From Treponema parvum (GTDB lineage: Bacteria > Spirochaetota > Spirochaetia > Treponematales > Treponemataceae), in assembly GCF_017893965.1 (NCBI RefSeq), contig NZ_CP054142.1, positions 806,001-870,000 on the forward strand: a DNA stretch of 64,000 bases. Direction: 5' to 3'. Both the position numbers and the translations under genes were made by a program. Of this stretch, positions 43,927-53,774 are shown in pieces. A model generated the notes under the pieces. It had not been told where the DNA came from and did not search any database. It worked only from the letters and a program-made list of their open reading frames with translations. The stretch's first letter is position 1. Each line of letters starts with the position of its first letter.

Positions 43927-44999
43927 AGCTTGTTTTGTATCTTTACAGGCGGTTTTTGTCTGTTTTTATAGGGGCTGCCTTATTTTTTTCATTTGCGCTT
44001 TTGCTTGTGGATTTGCTCATGAATTTATGGAAATTCATCTTAAACCAAGCCGCCTTGCCGGATGTTTTACGGATAATGCTGTTTTATGCTCCAAAGACCG
44101 TATGGTATGCGGTTCCGGCTGCGGTTTTATTCGCTTCGTCCTATGTTTTAAGCGACCTCTATGCCAATAACGAACTCACTGTGATATTTGCCTCAGGTAT
44201 TTCTCTCAGAAGATTTACGTTTCCTCTTTTGATTTTGTCGCTAATATTGAGTTTTTCATTGTTTTTCTTTGAAGACCGTATAGCCGCTCCGTTTTATGCA
44301 AAAAAAGTTGAGCTTCAAAACGAAGTTTTAAAAGCAGATAAGTCCAAGAGCAACGCAAGAATCGTCGTTCTTTCGGACTACGGGCGCATAGTTTATAAGG
44401 CGGATTTTTATGACGACGGCCGGCAGCAGCTTTATAAGCTTTATCTGGTTTTGCGCAACGAAGACAGGACTGCTGATTGTGTTATCGCCGCGGATTCGGC
44501 TTTATGGGACGGCATTGAACAAAGGTGGCAATTGCAGTCGGCGGTGGAATACAAGGTTTTTGATGACGGCATGAAAATTGTTCCGATAGAAGACGGAATT
44601 GAAGAGCGCCTTACCGAGCCTCCCGAGACGTTCAGGAATAATACCGTTTCTATGGAAGAAGTAAACACACGCGAAGCCCGCCAATATCTGGCGCATCTTA
44701 AACGTACAGGACTGCCGTCGGCGGAAGCGAGGTCTGTGTATTATAAAAAATTTGCGTTTCCTTTTATTGTATTTATCGTCGTCTTTTTGTCCGTAGGTCT
44801 TTCCGGAAAAACAAGAAAAAACGTTCTTCTCGTAAGTTTGTTTTTGTGCATAGGCGCTGCGGTTTTGTTTTATGTAACGCAGATGATTACCATGTTGCTT
44901 GCAAAATTCGGTTATATACCTCCGGTTTTGGGAGCGTGGTTCCCCGTGTTTTTATTTGTGATTTTAAGCGCCGTTTTATTGAAATATTCGCGGACTTAA
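43923..44999 (+). CDS. lptG: LptF/LptG-family permease, partner
   Basis: 358 residues with the same build as its neighbour: membrane segments about 10-115 and 280-355 around a periplasmic domain. LYANNELTVIFASGISLRRF is the typical cytoplasmic loop that docks the ATPase. Its ATG overlaps the stop of the first permease (ATGA), so both are made in equal amounts. F and G are assigned by order only. Confidence 0.82.
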   Translation: MKLVLYLYRRFLSVFIGAALFFSFALLLVDLLMNLWKFILNQAALPDVLRIMLFYAPKTVWYAVPAAVLFASSYVLSDLYANNELTVIFASGISLRRFTFPLLILSLILSFSLFFFEDRIAAPFYAKKVELQNEVLKADKSKSNARIVVLSDYGRIVYKADFYDDGRQQLYKLYLVLRNEDRTADCVIAADSALWDGIEQRWQLQSAVEYKVFDDGMKIVPIEDGIEERLTEPPETFRNNTVSMEEVNTREARQYLAHLKRTGLPSAEARSVYYKKFAFPFIVFIVVFLSVGLSGKTRKNVLLVSLFLCIGAAVLFYVTQMITMLLAKFGYIPPVLGAWFPVFLFVILSAVLLKYSRT

Positions 45000-45058
45000 A
45001 TTGACGTTCAGCCGGCATATTTGAAATTTTTTTAATCGGCCGACTGTCGGGAGTTTAT

Positions 45059-46201
45059 ATGGCTTTTTTTGAAATAACGTCCTCCGCCTCCGTATCAAAC
45101 GGAAAAGAACGCTGCGGCGTTTTAAATCTTCCTCACGGAACCGTAAAGACTCCCGTCTTTATGCCTGTGGGAACCAATGCCACCGTAAAAGCGATTTCGA
45201 AAGACGATCTGGTCGAAATAGGTTTTGACTTGATTTTGGCGAACACTTATCATCTTTTTTTGCGGCCGGGGCCGGATTTGATCGAAAGCGCCGGAGGACT
45301 ACACGGGTTTTCAGGCTGGCGGCGCAATTTTTTGACGGATTCCGGGGGATTTCAAGTTTTTTCGCTTTCCAAGATCAGAAAAATTTCAGAGGAAGGAGTG
45401 ACGTTTTCAAGCCACATAGACGGTTCAAAAAAGTTTTTTACACCTGAAAACGTCGTCGACATTCAAACACAGTATAACAGCGACATTCAAATGCAGCTTG
45501 ACGTGTGCACGGGATGGGATGCCGGCAGAGAGGAATCCGAAAAAGCGCTTGAAATAACTTCCCGCTGGCTTGAAAGGGCGAGAAGCGAATGGATAAAAAA
45601 ACGCGACTCAGGTTACAAAGGAATTTTATTCCCCATAGTTCAAGGGAATTTTTTTGAAGATTTACGCAAAAGAAGCGCAGAATTCGTTTCGAGTTTTGAA
45701 GATTTGCAGGGAATTGCCATCGGAGGGCTTTCCGTCGGCGAGCCGCCTGAGCAGTTTGCGCATTTTTTGCAGCATACGGTTCGTTTTTTGCCGCAATCGA
45801 AGCCTAAATACGTTATGGGAATCGGAACGCCCGAATACATACTTGAAGCGGTAGCCGATGGCGTGGATATGTTCGACTGTGTTCTTCCCACCCGCAACGC
45901 ACGTAACGGTTCCTATTTTACGCACGAAGGTATGCTTTCGATAAAGCAGGAAAGATACGCCCGCGATTTTTCGCCTTTGGACGATAAGTGTAAATGCAAG
46001 GTATGCCGCAATTACAGCCGCTCCTATTTGCGCCATCTTTTTAAAACAAAGGAAATACTCGGTTCCATGCTGGCGACTTATCATAATCTTTATTTTTTGA
46101 ATAATATGATGAATGAAATACGGGACGCCATAAACGAAAACCGTTTTGATCGTTATCGTAAAGATTTTCTCGCTGGATTCGGAAGCGGTAATGTCCTATA
46201 A
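45059..46201 (+). CDS. tgt: tRNA-guanine transglycosylase
   Basis: 380 residues. DSGGFQVFSLSKIRKISEEGVTFSSHIDG contains the catalytic Asp of DSGGFQ; VMGIGTPEYILEAVADGVDMFDCVLPTRNARNG includes the second catalytic Asp; the zinc site CKCKVCRNYSRSYLRHLF is complete. It exchanges guanine-34 for preQ1 in tRNAs for Asn, Asp, His and Tyr. GGGAG precedes the ATG. It follows the lptFG pair closely and leads into the HEAT protein. Confidence 0.97.
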   Translation: MAFFEITSSASVSNGKERCGVLNLPHGTVKTPVFMPVGTNATVKAISKDDLVEIGFDLILANTYHLFLRPGPDLIESAGGLHGFSGWRRNFLTDSGGFQVFSLSKIRKISEEGVTFSSHIDGSKKFFTPENVVDIQTQYNSDIQMQLDVCTGWDAGREESEKALEITSRWLERARSEWIKKRDSGYKGILFPIVQGNFFEDLRKRSAEFVSSFEDLQGIAIGGLSVGEPPEQFAHFLQHTVRFLPQSKPKYVMGIGTPEYILEAVADGVDMFDCVLPTRNARNGSYFTHEGMLSIKQERYARDFSPLDDKCKCKVCRNYSRSYLRHLFKTKEILGSMLATYHNLYFLNNMMNEIRDAINENRFDRYRKDFLAGFGSGNVL

Positions 46202-46255
46202 TGGAACGGATATGGATAGGAACGATAAATTTATTTTATAAAAAGAAATTGAATT

Positions 46256-47887
46256 ATGTTAAATAAAAGAATCATAGCGGCGGCTTCGGCGCTTTTATCG
46301 GTTTCGTTTGCATTTTCTCAAGATTCCGGCATAAGTGCGGTAAAAGACCCGAGAGAGGCATCTTCTGACACCGCAGTGTCCGAGAATGCAGCGTCCTCCG
46401 GCGCCGAATCAGCAGATCAAGGTGCGGCTTCCTCTGACGCGCCCGCAAACGCTGCACCTCCTGCCGGCACGTCTTCCGGCAGCGCGGCGCTTTCCCCCGA
46501 TACGTCCGATTCTGAAAATTCGGTTTCCGGCGGCCCTTCAAAAATCCCCGCAAAAAAACGTCCTCGAAAGCCGGACGGCGAAAAAGTTAAAATTGCACAG
46601 CAAAAAGACGTAGGAAAAGACGCTGTAAACGATAAGCGAGACACAATAAAGTACGGAATCGAAACCGATATAGTAAAGCTCGTAGAAGAACTTTCGTCAA
46701 ACGACGATCCGCGCTTTGTAGACGATCTGTATGACCTGTTTTATACCACAAAGAGCGACAGAATAAGGATCGCAATTCTTGATTATTTTGCAGGTCTTGA
46801 AGATCCTTGCCTTGAAGATTACGCCGTCGATATTTTAAACGATCCCTATGATGAAAATTCCGATCTCGTTTCGTCGGTCTTTAAATATGCGGCCGCCGTA
46901 AAGTCCAAGGCTGCGATTCCCGCAGTTATGGCAGTCCTTGAAAACGACAACGAAACCTATTTTAACAATGCTCTTACGACAATCGGCGCGATAGGCGGAA
47001 ATGAAGAAGCCGCCGTTTTGGTGCAGTATCTTGAGCGGGAAGACTTAAGCGTGGCTCAGCGTCAAACTCTTATGAAGGTGTTGGGGAGCATAAGAGCCGT
47101 AGAAACATGGCAGACACTTTCGGACATAGTTGAAAATGAAGATGAAAACGTATTTGTGCGCTGTTATGCCGCAGAATCCATAGGCGCCATGCAAAAAGAA
47201 GAATCTCTTCCCATTCTAAAAGAGCTTTTCGAAGACAGGGATCCGAACCTGCGCATCTACGCTTTAAAAGGACTTTCCAATTATAAAAAAGACAAGGTAA
47301 AAGATGTATTCCTTGAAGCCTTGCGCGATCCTTATTATAAGGTGCGTCTTGAAGCGATCTCCGGAATCGAAAAATTGGATATAACGGAAGCTTCTCCATC
47401 TCTCATATACCGCGCAAAAAATGATCCTGAAGCTGCGGTAAAGAAGGCTTCTTACCCTGTTATCGCGAAGCTTGAAACGTCCGAAGGCGACGAATTTTTA
47501 ACGGAACTTCTGGCCGACAAAAAAACAGGCGACGGCACTAAGGCTTTGGCGTCCGACGCCCTCATGAAGCATAAAAAAAGCGTCGCAAAAGAGATTTTAG
47601 ATCTGGCACAGACCGCCGTAAAAGACAAAACTCGTAAGCAGCTTCGTTATTCGCTCGGAAAGCAATTCGTAAAGTACGCAGCCGAAGAGAACCTGCGTCC
47701 GCAATTCGCCGAAATTTGCAGGCTATACTTGGAATCCGACGACGTTTTAACCCGCGGAATAGGACTTGATCTTTATGCGATAGGCCGCTACTCCGGCTCG
47801 GATGAGATCGTCCGGTCGATCGCCGAAAGCGAAAAGAAATCCGCCGTTAAAACAAAGGCTAGAAAGATCTTAAAGTTGGAGGACTAG
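46256..47887 (+). CDS. Secreted HEAT-repeat protein
   Basis: 543 residues. A signal peptide (residues 1-21, SVSFAFSQ) is followed by a Ser/Ala/Pro/Asp-rich unordered segment (about 25-110) and then at least nine HEAT-like helical repeats (for example DPNLRIYALKGLSNYKKDKVKDVFLEALRDPYYKVRLEAISGIEKL). No catalytic motif. HEAT arrays usually bind proteins; inferred to be a periplasmic scaffold. It lies 54 bases after tgt and may share its transcript. The exact function is unknown. Confidence 0.75.
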   Translation: MLNKRIIAAASALLSVSFAFSQDSGISAVKDPREASSDTAVSENAASSGAESADQGAASSDAPANAAPPAGTSSGSAALSPDTSDSENSVSGGPSKIPAKKRPRKPDGEKVKIAQQKDVGKDAVNDKRDTIKYGIETDIVKLVEELSSNDDPRFVDDLYDLFYTTKSDRIRIAILDYFAGLEDPCLEDYAVDILNDPYDENSDLVSSVFKYAAAVKSKAAIPAVMAVLENDNETYFNNALTTIGAIGGNEEAAVLVQYLEREDLSVAQRQTLMKVLGSIRAVETWQTLSDIVENEDENVFVRCYAAESIGAMQKEESLPILKELFEDRDPNLRIYALKGLSNYKKDKVKDVFLEALRDPYYKVRLEAISGIEKLDITEASPSLIYRAKNDPEAAVKKASYPVIAKLETSEGDEFLTELLADKKTGDGTKALASDALMKHKKSVAKEILDLAQTAVKDKTRKQLRYSLGKQFVKYAAEENLRPQFAEICRLYLESDDVLTRGIGLDLYAIGRYSGSDEIVRSIAESEKKSAVKTKARKILKLED

Positions 47888-47929
47888 GACGGCAGCGGCG
47901 TAAAAAGGCCGCGCTCCTTCTTACAGATT

Positions 47930-50548
47930 CTAATCATAAAGATCGTTAAGGCTTCTGTAAAGCATGTTTATCTTTTCTTTTTGCGAATCGGAAAGTTTTA
48001 AAACATCCGTGCCGCTGTTTATTTCATCTATAAGGACTTCGAGCGAAGAAAGACTTTCGTTCAAGGCCGTTGAAAAACCTCGTGAAACTTTAAACCAGTA
48101 AGTGCCGTTCCCGTCAGTAAAAAGGCCTATGAATCCCAGCTCTTTGCTTTTTGTTTTTGCGGTAGTCACTTTAAGCACATTGTCAAGAGTCTGCGTCAGT
48201 TTTGTGATCCCGCCGTCTTCGTTGATATTGATGTTGAATTTTCTGTTCCATTGACGTCCTTCGTCTACGGGCGTAAGATCAAGCGCCTTTGCAAGTTTAA
48301 AAATCAATTCCATTTTTTCGCCTGAAAGCAGCTCGTATCCGTTGCCGAAAACGATCTTACCGCGCAGGCCGTATATTTGTTTTAATAGACTTTTGTCCTG
48401 TTCGGCCTGCGCGGCAAATTTGAATACGTCCCACGGAAGAAACAATGTTTTTTTGCCTTTAACCTTCCTGAGAGTAAAGGTTTTCCCTCCGAAGCGGACG
48501 ATGTCCTCGTCTTTTTCGGTTTTATTGTGCCGTCGGGGGCTTGAACTTTCGGAACTTGCGCCTCGAAGCGGTTCAAAGCTTTTTTCCTTCGTTGTTTCGC
48601 GATCTTCGCCTCTGACGCGTCTTTTTCGCATTCCGATGAGTTTTTCTTCAAGGTCTTGACCTATTCGTTTTAAAAGAGCGGATGTAAGAGGCGACACGCT
48701 CATTGCGAACATTCTGCTTGTTCTGACTATCTCTCCGGCAACTATGTAAAGCGGATCCTTTCTGAACATGCACGATCCGGGGTGTATGGTAATATGTTCG
48801 GCTGTGAGACTTCTGTAGTTTTCTTTTCCGTCGCGGATGCATATGAATTGGATCATTCCCGCTCCTATGCAGCATAAATAATCGTCAAGAGACCCGGACG
48901 AAGATATGGGGAAGCCCATGTCGCTCACAATCTGGGTGAGCTGCAGGTTTATGTTTTCTATTTCCGCCATTACCTTTGCGTCAAGAAAGTGTTTTTCGCA
49001 AAATTTTTCCCGGTCGCTCTTGTTCTGTGCGGTATAAAGGGAGTAGACTTTTAAATATGTCACAAAATCTCCCTGTATGTCGCGAAAGGCGTGGTGGGCT
49101 TGCCTTGCATCCATCTCTTGTCCCGGAGGAAGGACAAAGGGAGACTGAGCGGACAAAAAAGCCGCTGCGACAAGAACCTGTTCCGTTACGTCGGGATAGT
49201 ACATAAGCGATTCCACTATTATGCGGCTGATCCTCGGTTCGAGCGGAAATTGGACCATAAGCTTGCCTACGGGAGAAAGGGTATTGTCGCCGTCAAGGGC
49301 TTTAAGCATGTTGAGGGTTTCTACTGCGCCTATTATTCCTTCTTTTCCCGGCGGAGATATAAAATCGAAAGATTCAAAATCGGTGATTCCGAGTTCAGCC
49401 ATTCTGAGTACGACTTCGCTCAAATCGGTGCGATAAATTTCTTCAAGGGTGTATGTTTCCCTCGTATCGAAATCCTTGCGCGGATAAAGTCGGTAGCACG
49501 TTCCTTCCCCCGTGCGGCCTGCGCGTCCCCGCCGCTGATTGCATGACGCTTTTGAAACGGGAGTTTCCTGCAGGCTCGAAGTGAAGGTCTTGGGGCTGTA
49601 ATAGTTCAGTTTCGCAAGTCCTGAGTCTATCACGGACGTTATTCCTGCGATTGTGACGGAAGTTTCCGCAATGTTTGTGGAAATTACTACCTTTTTTTTG
49701 CCGAACGGAGCGTTTTCAAAGACTTTTTCCTGATCTTCTTTAGGAAGCCTCCCGTATAACGGAATGATGTGAATCTTATTTCTGAATGGCGAATGATAAA
49801 GTTTTTGCATGCAGTCTTTTATTACCTTTTCGCCGGGTAAAAAGATAAGGATGTCGCCGCTGCTGCGATTGGCCAGGATCCTGTCTATGATCACGGAAAT
49901 CTTTTCAAGAAGCGCTTCCGTCGCGGTGATCGTAAGCGTGCTTGCAGGAATTGCAGGCGGATCATACACGATCGTAACGGGATACGTGATCGTGTCTATA
50001 GTTACGATAGGACATCCGTCAAAATAATTTGAAAATGCTTCCGCATCCATTGTCGCCGAAGATACTACGACTTTAAAATCTTTCCGTTCGGTCAATATGC
50101 GTTTTAAAAGCCCCAACACAAAGTCTATGTTAAGACTTCTCTCGTGCGCTTCGTCCACCATGATCACCGAATACTTGCTTAGCCACGGATCCAGCTTCAT
50201 TTCCTGCAAGAGAATTCCGTCGGTCATGATCTTTATGAGAGTGGTATTGTCCGTCTTGTCCTCAAAGCGCATTTTATAACCCACGAGCCCGGGGAATTTA
50301 GTATTGAGCTGTTTTGCAATAAATTCACTTACCGAAAGAGCGGCTATGCGCCGCGGCTGAGTGACGGCTATCATTCCGTTTGAAGAATAACCCGCTTCGT
50401 GCAGTATTACGGGAATCTGTGTAGTTTTACCGGAGCCTGTGGGGCTTTGAACCACGATCACCTGGTTTTGCGAGAGCGTATCCAATATGCGCTGCTTTTG
50501 CGCATAGACGGGAAGTTTTGTATAATCTTGCCTGATATTTACCGCCAT
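47930..50548 (-). CDS. DEAH-box ATP-dependent RNA helicase, HrpA-like
   Basis: 872 residues. Walker A SPTGSGKTTQ, DEAH in VMVDEAHERSLNIDF, SAT motif VVSSATMDAE, and QRRGRAGRTGEGTCYRLY motif VI; then winged-helix, ratchet and OB-like domains. Between HrpB (809) and HrpA (1300) in length; the C-terminal 250 residues are not of HrpB type. Known HrpA-type helicases act in mRNA processing or ribosome rescue. It converges with the HEAT gene and is followed by no visible terminator. Confidence 0.88.
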   Translation of the reverse strand: MAVNIRQDYTKLPVYAQKQRILDTLSQNQVIVVQSPTGSGKTTQIPVILHEAGYSSNGMIAVTQPRRIAALSVSEFIAKQLNTKFPGLVGYKMRFEDKTDNTTLIKIMTDGILLQEMKLDPWLSKYSVIMVDEAHERSLNIDFVLGLLKRILTERKDFKVVVSSATMDAEAFSNYFDGCPIVTIDTITYPVTIVYDPPAIPASTLTITATEALLEKISVIIDRILANRSSGDILIFLPGEKVIKDCMQKLYHSPFRNKIHIIPLYGRLPKEDQEKVFENAPFGKKKVVISTNIAETSVTIAGITSVIDSGLAKLNYYSPKTFTSSLQETPVSKASCNQRRGRAGRTGEGTCYRLYPRKDFDTRETYTLEEIYRTDLSEVVLRMAELGITDFESFDFISPPGKEGIIGAVETLNMLKALDGDNTLSPVGKLMVQFPLEPRISRIIVESLMYYPDVTEQVLVAAAFLSAQSPFVLPPGQEMDARQAHHAFRDIQGDFVTYLKVYSLYTAQNKSDREKFCEKHFLDAKVMAEIENINLQLTQIVSDMGFPISSSGSLDDYLCCIGAGMIQFICIRDGKENYRSLTAEHITIHPGSCMFRKDPLYIVAGEIVRTSRMFAMSVSPLTSALLKRIGQDLEEKLIGMRKRRVRGEDRETTKEKSFEPLRGASSESSSPRRHNKTEKDEDIVRFGGKTFTLRKVKGKKTLFLPWDVFKFAAQAEQDKSLLKQIYGLRGKIVFGNGYELLSGEKMELIFKLAKALDLTPVDEGRQWNRKFNININEDGGITKLTQTLDNVLKVTTAKTKSKELGFIGLFTDGNGTYWFKVSRGFSTALNESLSSLEVLIDEINSGTDVLKLSDSQKEKINMLYRSLNDLYD

Positions 50549-50585
50549 GTTGTTTTTCCTTAAGTCGTTTATGCCGCTTTATAAA

Positions 50586-50636
50586 ATAAAAAAAGACTCC
50601 AACTCTATTTTATGAATAGAATATGAAGTCTTTTCG
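50586..50636 (-). terminator. Intrinsic terminator after pta
   Basis: On the minus strand AAAAGACT...AGTCTTTTTTT with an inner ATTCTAT/AATAGA pairing, then T-rich sequence. It stands 24 bases after the pta stop and before the helicase gene. Confidence 0.7.
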
Positions 50637-50659
50637 ATATTCCGCATTTTAAGGAACCT

Positions 50660-51685
50660 TTAATTCTTTTTACCCGCCTGTACCATCGTAATTGCACAGG
50701 TGACTACGATATCTTCGGAAGAACATCCGCGTGAAAGATCGGAAATAGGTTTTGCAAAGCCCTGAAGAACGGGGCCGTAAGCATCGGCATGCGCCAAGCG
50801 CTGCACAAGTTTATAGCCTATGTTTCCTGCGTTTAAGTCGGGAAAGATCATAGTGTTTACCTTTCCCTCTATAGGAGATCCGGGAGCCTTTTGTGCCGTA
50901 ACCGAAGGGATAAGAGCCGCGTCCGCCTGCAATTCCCCGTCAACCAAAAGCGAAGGAGCCTTTTCTTTTACGATCTTCAAAGCGTTCTGGACTTTTTCTA
51001 CGGAAGGACTTTTTGCCGAGCCCTTTGTTGAAAAAGAGAGCATTGCGACTGCCGGCTCGACGCCGAGCAGATCCTTGCAGGACTTTGCCGAAGAAATTGC
51101 AATGTCGGCAAGCTGTTCCGCATCGGGATCGGGATTTACGGCGCAGTCGCCGAAGATCATAAGGCCTTCATGCCCCCATTTTTTGTCGTGTGTGTCTATC
51201 ACAAAACAGGAAGACGCCGTCTTTGTTCCTGCGGCGGTTTTAATGATCGTAAGCCCTGCGCGGAGCATGTCTGCGGTGGAAGAAAGCGCTCCCGAAACCA
51301 TAGTGTCCGCAAATCCTTTTCTGACCATCATCGCGCCGAAACGCATAGGATCCTGAATTTCAATGCGCGCCTTTTCAAGCGGCATAAGAGGATTGCCTTT
51401 TTCGTCGACTTTTTTCTTTCTGAGATCAAAATACTCTTGAGCAAAGTCGTCTATCCATTCGGAAGACGAAGGATCCACAATCGTAATTCCTTCCAAAGAA
51501 ACGCCCTTATCTTTTGCAACTTTTTCAACGTCTTCTTTTTTACCGAGCAGGGTGAGTTTTCCCGCAAGTTTTTCTTCAACGATTTTTGCAGCGGCAACAA
51601 CGGTGCGGGGTTCCGTTCCTTCCGGCAATACCAAAAAATTCTTGTATTCGCGCGCCTTTTTTTTCATCTCTTCAACAAAATTCAT
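50660..51685 (-). CDS. pta: Phosphate acetyltransferase
   Basis: 341 residues, short PTA_PTB type. GAMMVRKGFADTMVSGALSSTADMLRAGL and KSPSVEKVQNALKI with MIFPDLNAGNIGYKLVQRLA are characteristic. It converts acetyl-CoA and phosphate to acetyl phosphate, the first step in acetate formation with ATP gain by acetate kinase, which is not in the window. I use ATG 51685 with GAGGG nine bases before it; the longer frame from 51718 has no site. Confidence 0.95.
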   Translation of the reverse strand: MNFVEEMKKKAREYKNFLVLPEGTEPRTVVAAAKIVEEKLAGKLTLLGKKEDVEKVAKDKGVSLEGITIVDPSSSEWIDDFAQEYFDLRKKKVDEKGNPLMPLEKARIEIQDPMRFGAMMVRKGFADTMVSGALSSTADMLRAGLTIIKTAAGTKTASSCFVIDTHDKKWGHEGLMIFGDCAVNPDPDAEQLADIAISSAKSCKDLLGVEPAVAMLSFSTKGSAKSPSVEKVQNALKIVKEKAPSLLVDGELQADAALIPSVTAQKAPGSPIEGKVNTMIFPDLNAGNIGYKLVQRLAHADAYGPVLQGFAKPISDLSRGCSSEDIVVTCAITMVQAGKKN

Positions 51686-51929
51686 AACAAACCCTCGAAA
51701 AACAACTTTTATTTGCAAGCAATCGGACGGATTGCCGTCGCCCTGCGGGAAACGCCGCTTTATTCATGTTCGGATAATCGGTGCTGACTTTATAATAATG
51801 TCTGTGAACTCTTTTTGCAACCGCACAGGAAAATTACTTCGCAGTATTAAAAAAAATTAATAATATAAAATCAATAACACCCTTTGTTTCCGGCAGCTAA
51901 GAAGAATGTTTGAATTCCTTTTTTCATAA

Positions 51930-51970
51930 AAAAAGCCCTCTTGTATTTTATTTATACAAAAGGGCTTTTG
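51930..51970 (-). terminator. Intrinsic terminator of the HTH gene
   Basis: AAAAGCCCT-TTGTAT and ATACAA-AGGGCTTTT form a 16-bp stem; on the minus strand it ends in seven T. Lies 38 bases after the stop of the orphan HTH gene. The rest of 51686-52007 holds no gene that I can support. Confidence 0.8.
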
Positions 51971-52007
51971 AAAAGCTATTAACTTTCAAGAAAAAGTAAA
52001 AATATTT

Positions 52008-52313
52008 TTATGTAACAAGCACATTCTTTACATATTGCGGATCAGCTGAAACGATTTTCAAAAGCGATAAAGCCGCTCCCGCAGGTTTTCTTCTTCCTTG
52101 TTCCCAATTACGCAGCGTTCCGACGCTGACATTAAGCATTGCCGCAAATTCTTCTTGTGTTTTGTTTGTTTTATTACGTATTTCACTGATGTCTAAAGGC
52201 TCAATGTGAAAAACCCGTGAAGGCTTCATTTTTCCTTCTTCAATCGAAACCGCCTCTTTTACACTTTGTTTGAGTTCATCAAACATTTCATTAGGCATTC
52301 TTCTCTTTAACAT
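52008..52313 (-). CDS. XRE-type helix-turn-helix protein, antitoxin-like
   Basis: 101 residues from ATG 52313. The C-terminal HTH (ISEIRNKTNKTQEEFAAMLNVSVGTLRNWEQGRRKPAGAALSLLKIVSADPQYVKNVL) matches the NadS/HigA2-like antitoxins whose operon partner is a RelE-type toxin. No toxin gene is present upstream, only promoter-like sequence (TTGACA at about 52350) and the 36-bp repeat. Second antitoxin-like gene without a toxin in this window. Confidence 0.75.
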   Translation of the reverse strand: MLKRRMPNEMFDELKQSVKEAVSIEEGKMKPSRVFHIEPLDISEIRNKTNKTQEEFAAMLNVSVGTLRNWEQGRRKPAGAALSLLKIVSADPQYVKNVLVT

Positions 52314-52379
52314 AATATACCCTATGTGCGTCATTGGCGTACATTTGTCAAGTGTTTTCATAAAAATCTCATAAAAAAG

Positions 52380-52415
52380 GATCTAACATGACCCTCTCCG
52401 TGCAGGGAACGCGCC
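52380..52415 (+). repeat. 36-bp direct repeat, left copy
   Basis: GATCTAACATGACCCTCTCC followed by GTGCAGGGAACGCGCC. It matches 56267-56302 at 31 of 36 positions in the same orientation. The two copies bound the accessory segment with the nuclease, lipoprotein and DUF4469 genes. Confidence 0.75.
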
Positions 52416-52461
52416 TCTTGTCCTCGTAGCCGAAAAAATCCCTCCAAAAAATCCCTAAAAG

Positions 52462-52490
52462 TTGAAATCTGCGGGAAAACGGGGTATGAT
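52462..52490 (+). promoter_or_regulatory. Promoter-like element, copy 2 of a repeated sequence
   Basis: TTGAAA, 17 bases, TATGAT. It shares 18 identical leading bases with the element at 31985-32013. It could drive the Rpn-type nuclease gene with a leader of about 230 bases that includes a small doubtful frame (52544-52753). Confidence 0.5.
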
Positions 52491-52727
52491 AAACACATCA
52501 GTCATCTTAAGTCAGTCCTGCAATTTATTGTTACGAGAGACTTATGTACGATAATGCCGACACCGGAAAGGCTCTATCTCCGGCGCGAAACACGCAAAGC
52601 ACGCGAAACATCGCGCTGCGGGCGGCAATAAGCAGACTGCGGGCGCTTACCGCACAAAAGAGTGCACAGGCGCCTGTTTGCTTTGCGTCAAACATCTCGT
52701 GTCGGAATATAAAAGCAGGGAGCGGCT

Positions 52728-53630
52728 ATGAGTACAGCAAACAGAAAATATAAGGATTCGGTTTTTGTTGACCTTTTCAGTGAAGACGAAAAAGCAAAAG
52801 AAAACTTTTTATCGCTGTATAATGCTCTGCACGGTACAAACCTTCCGCTTTCGTCTCCTGTTGAAAATATACGGCTTGAAAACGTTATGTACATGAACAT
52901 AATAAACGATGTTTCCTGCCTTGTAGACGGTAAAATCATCGTGCTAGCCGAACATCAATCGACAATAAACGAAAACATGCCGTTACGTTTTTTGGAATAC
53001 ATCGCAAGGCTCTATGAAAAGCTGCAAGCGCCGACAGACCGGTATTTAAGAAAGCTGTCAAAAATACCTACACCTGAGTTTTACGTCTTTTACAATGGAA
53101 TGGAAGATTACCCTGAAACTACAGTCCTAAAACTGTCCGATGCATTTATGACAAAACCGGAACACGCTCCGCTGGAACTGACGGTGCAAGTGCTCAATAT
53201 AAATACGGACAAAGTAAACAAAGTTTTAGCAGCGTGTAAACCGCTTGAAGAATACAGTCTCTTTGTAGAAGAGGTGAGAAGGCAAACTCAGCTCGACAGT
53301 GAAAACGGCTTTACCAATGCGGTAAAGATATGCATAGAAAAAGGAATATTAAGAGAATACTTACAGAGAAAATCACGGGAGGTAATCAATATGTTAGTGG
53401 CAGAATATGACTACGATACGGACATTGCGGTACAGAGAGAAGAAAGTCTACGGATTGGCATACAACAAGGAATTGAGCAGGGAATTGAACAAGGAATTGA
53501 ACAGGGTTTCTCCGACGGCTCGCGCCAAAAAGCTCTTGAAACGGCAAAATTGATGAAAGGTATGAATTATCCGATTAATGACATTTGCACAATATCGGGG
53601 CTTCCCAAAAAAGAAATAGAGGCTTTATAA
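52728..53630 (+). CDS. Rpn-family PD-(D/E)XK nuclease / transposase-like protein
   Basis: 300 residues. YKDSVFVDLFSEDEKAKENFLSLYNALHGT at the N-terminus and NDVSCLVDGKIIVLAEHQSTINENMPLRFLEYIARLYEKL are typical of the Rpn recombination-promoting nuclease family; the Asp of LVDGK and the Glu-x-Gln of EHQS fit the PD-(D/E)XK site. The C-terminus has the usual GIEQ repeats (about residues 245-262, made by a 12-bp tandem repeat at 53471-53507). Known for E. coli RpnA: recA-independent recombination and DNA cleavage. Mobile in behaviour; numbers per genome vary. GGGAG precedes the ATG. Confidence 0.85.
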   Translation: MSTANRKYKDSVFVDLFSEDEKAKENFLSLYNALHGTNLPLSSPVENIRLENVMYMNIINDVSCLVDGKIIVLAEHQSTINENMPLRFLEYIARLYEKLQAPTDRYLRKLSKIPTPEFYVFYNGMEDYPETTVLKLSDAFMTKPEHAPLELTVQVLNINTDKVNKVLAACKPLEEYSLFVEEVRRQTQLDSENGFTNAVKICIEKGILREYLQRKSREVINMLVAEYDYDTDIAVQREESLRIGIQQGIEQGIEQGIEQGFSDGSRQKALETAKLMKGMNYPINDICTISGLPKKEIEAL

Positions 53631-53694
53631 AATCAATATGTTAGTAGCAACCTCCGCCCAGGCACTTGACAAAACTCGCGTGCGCCCCATAATC

Positions 53695-53726
53695 GTTCGT
53701 CAGTTCGTCAGTTCGTCAGTTCGTCA
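53695..53726. repeat. Octanucleotide repeat (GTTCGTCA)4
   Basis: Four exact copies of an 8-bp unit downstream of the nuclease gene. A second short tandem repeat of the same flavour as the heptanucleotide one at 31725-31869. Confidence 0.9.
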
Positions 53727-53774
53727 GTGTAGCGTAGACTGTACTTATAACACAAAATCCGCAAGACGGTTGGG

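Noticed and set aside
52544-52753. 69-codon frame before the Rpn nuclease
   Set aside because: No good ribosome site, Ala/Arg-rich translation without pattern, and it overlaps the nuclease start. Could at most be a leader peptide.
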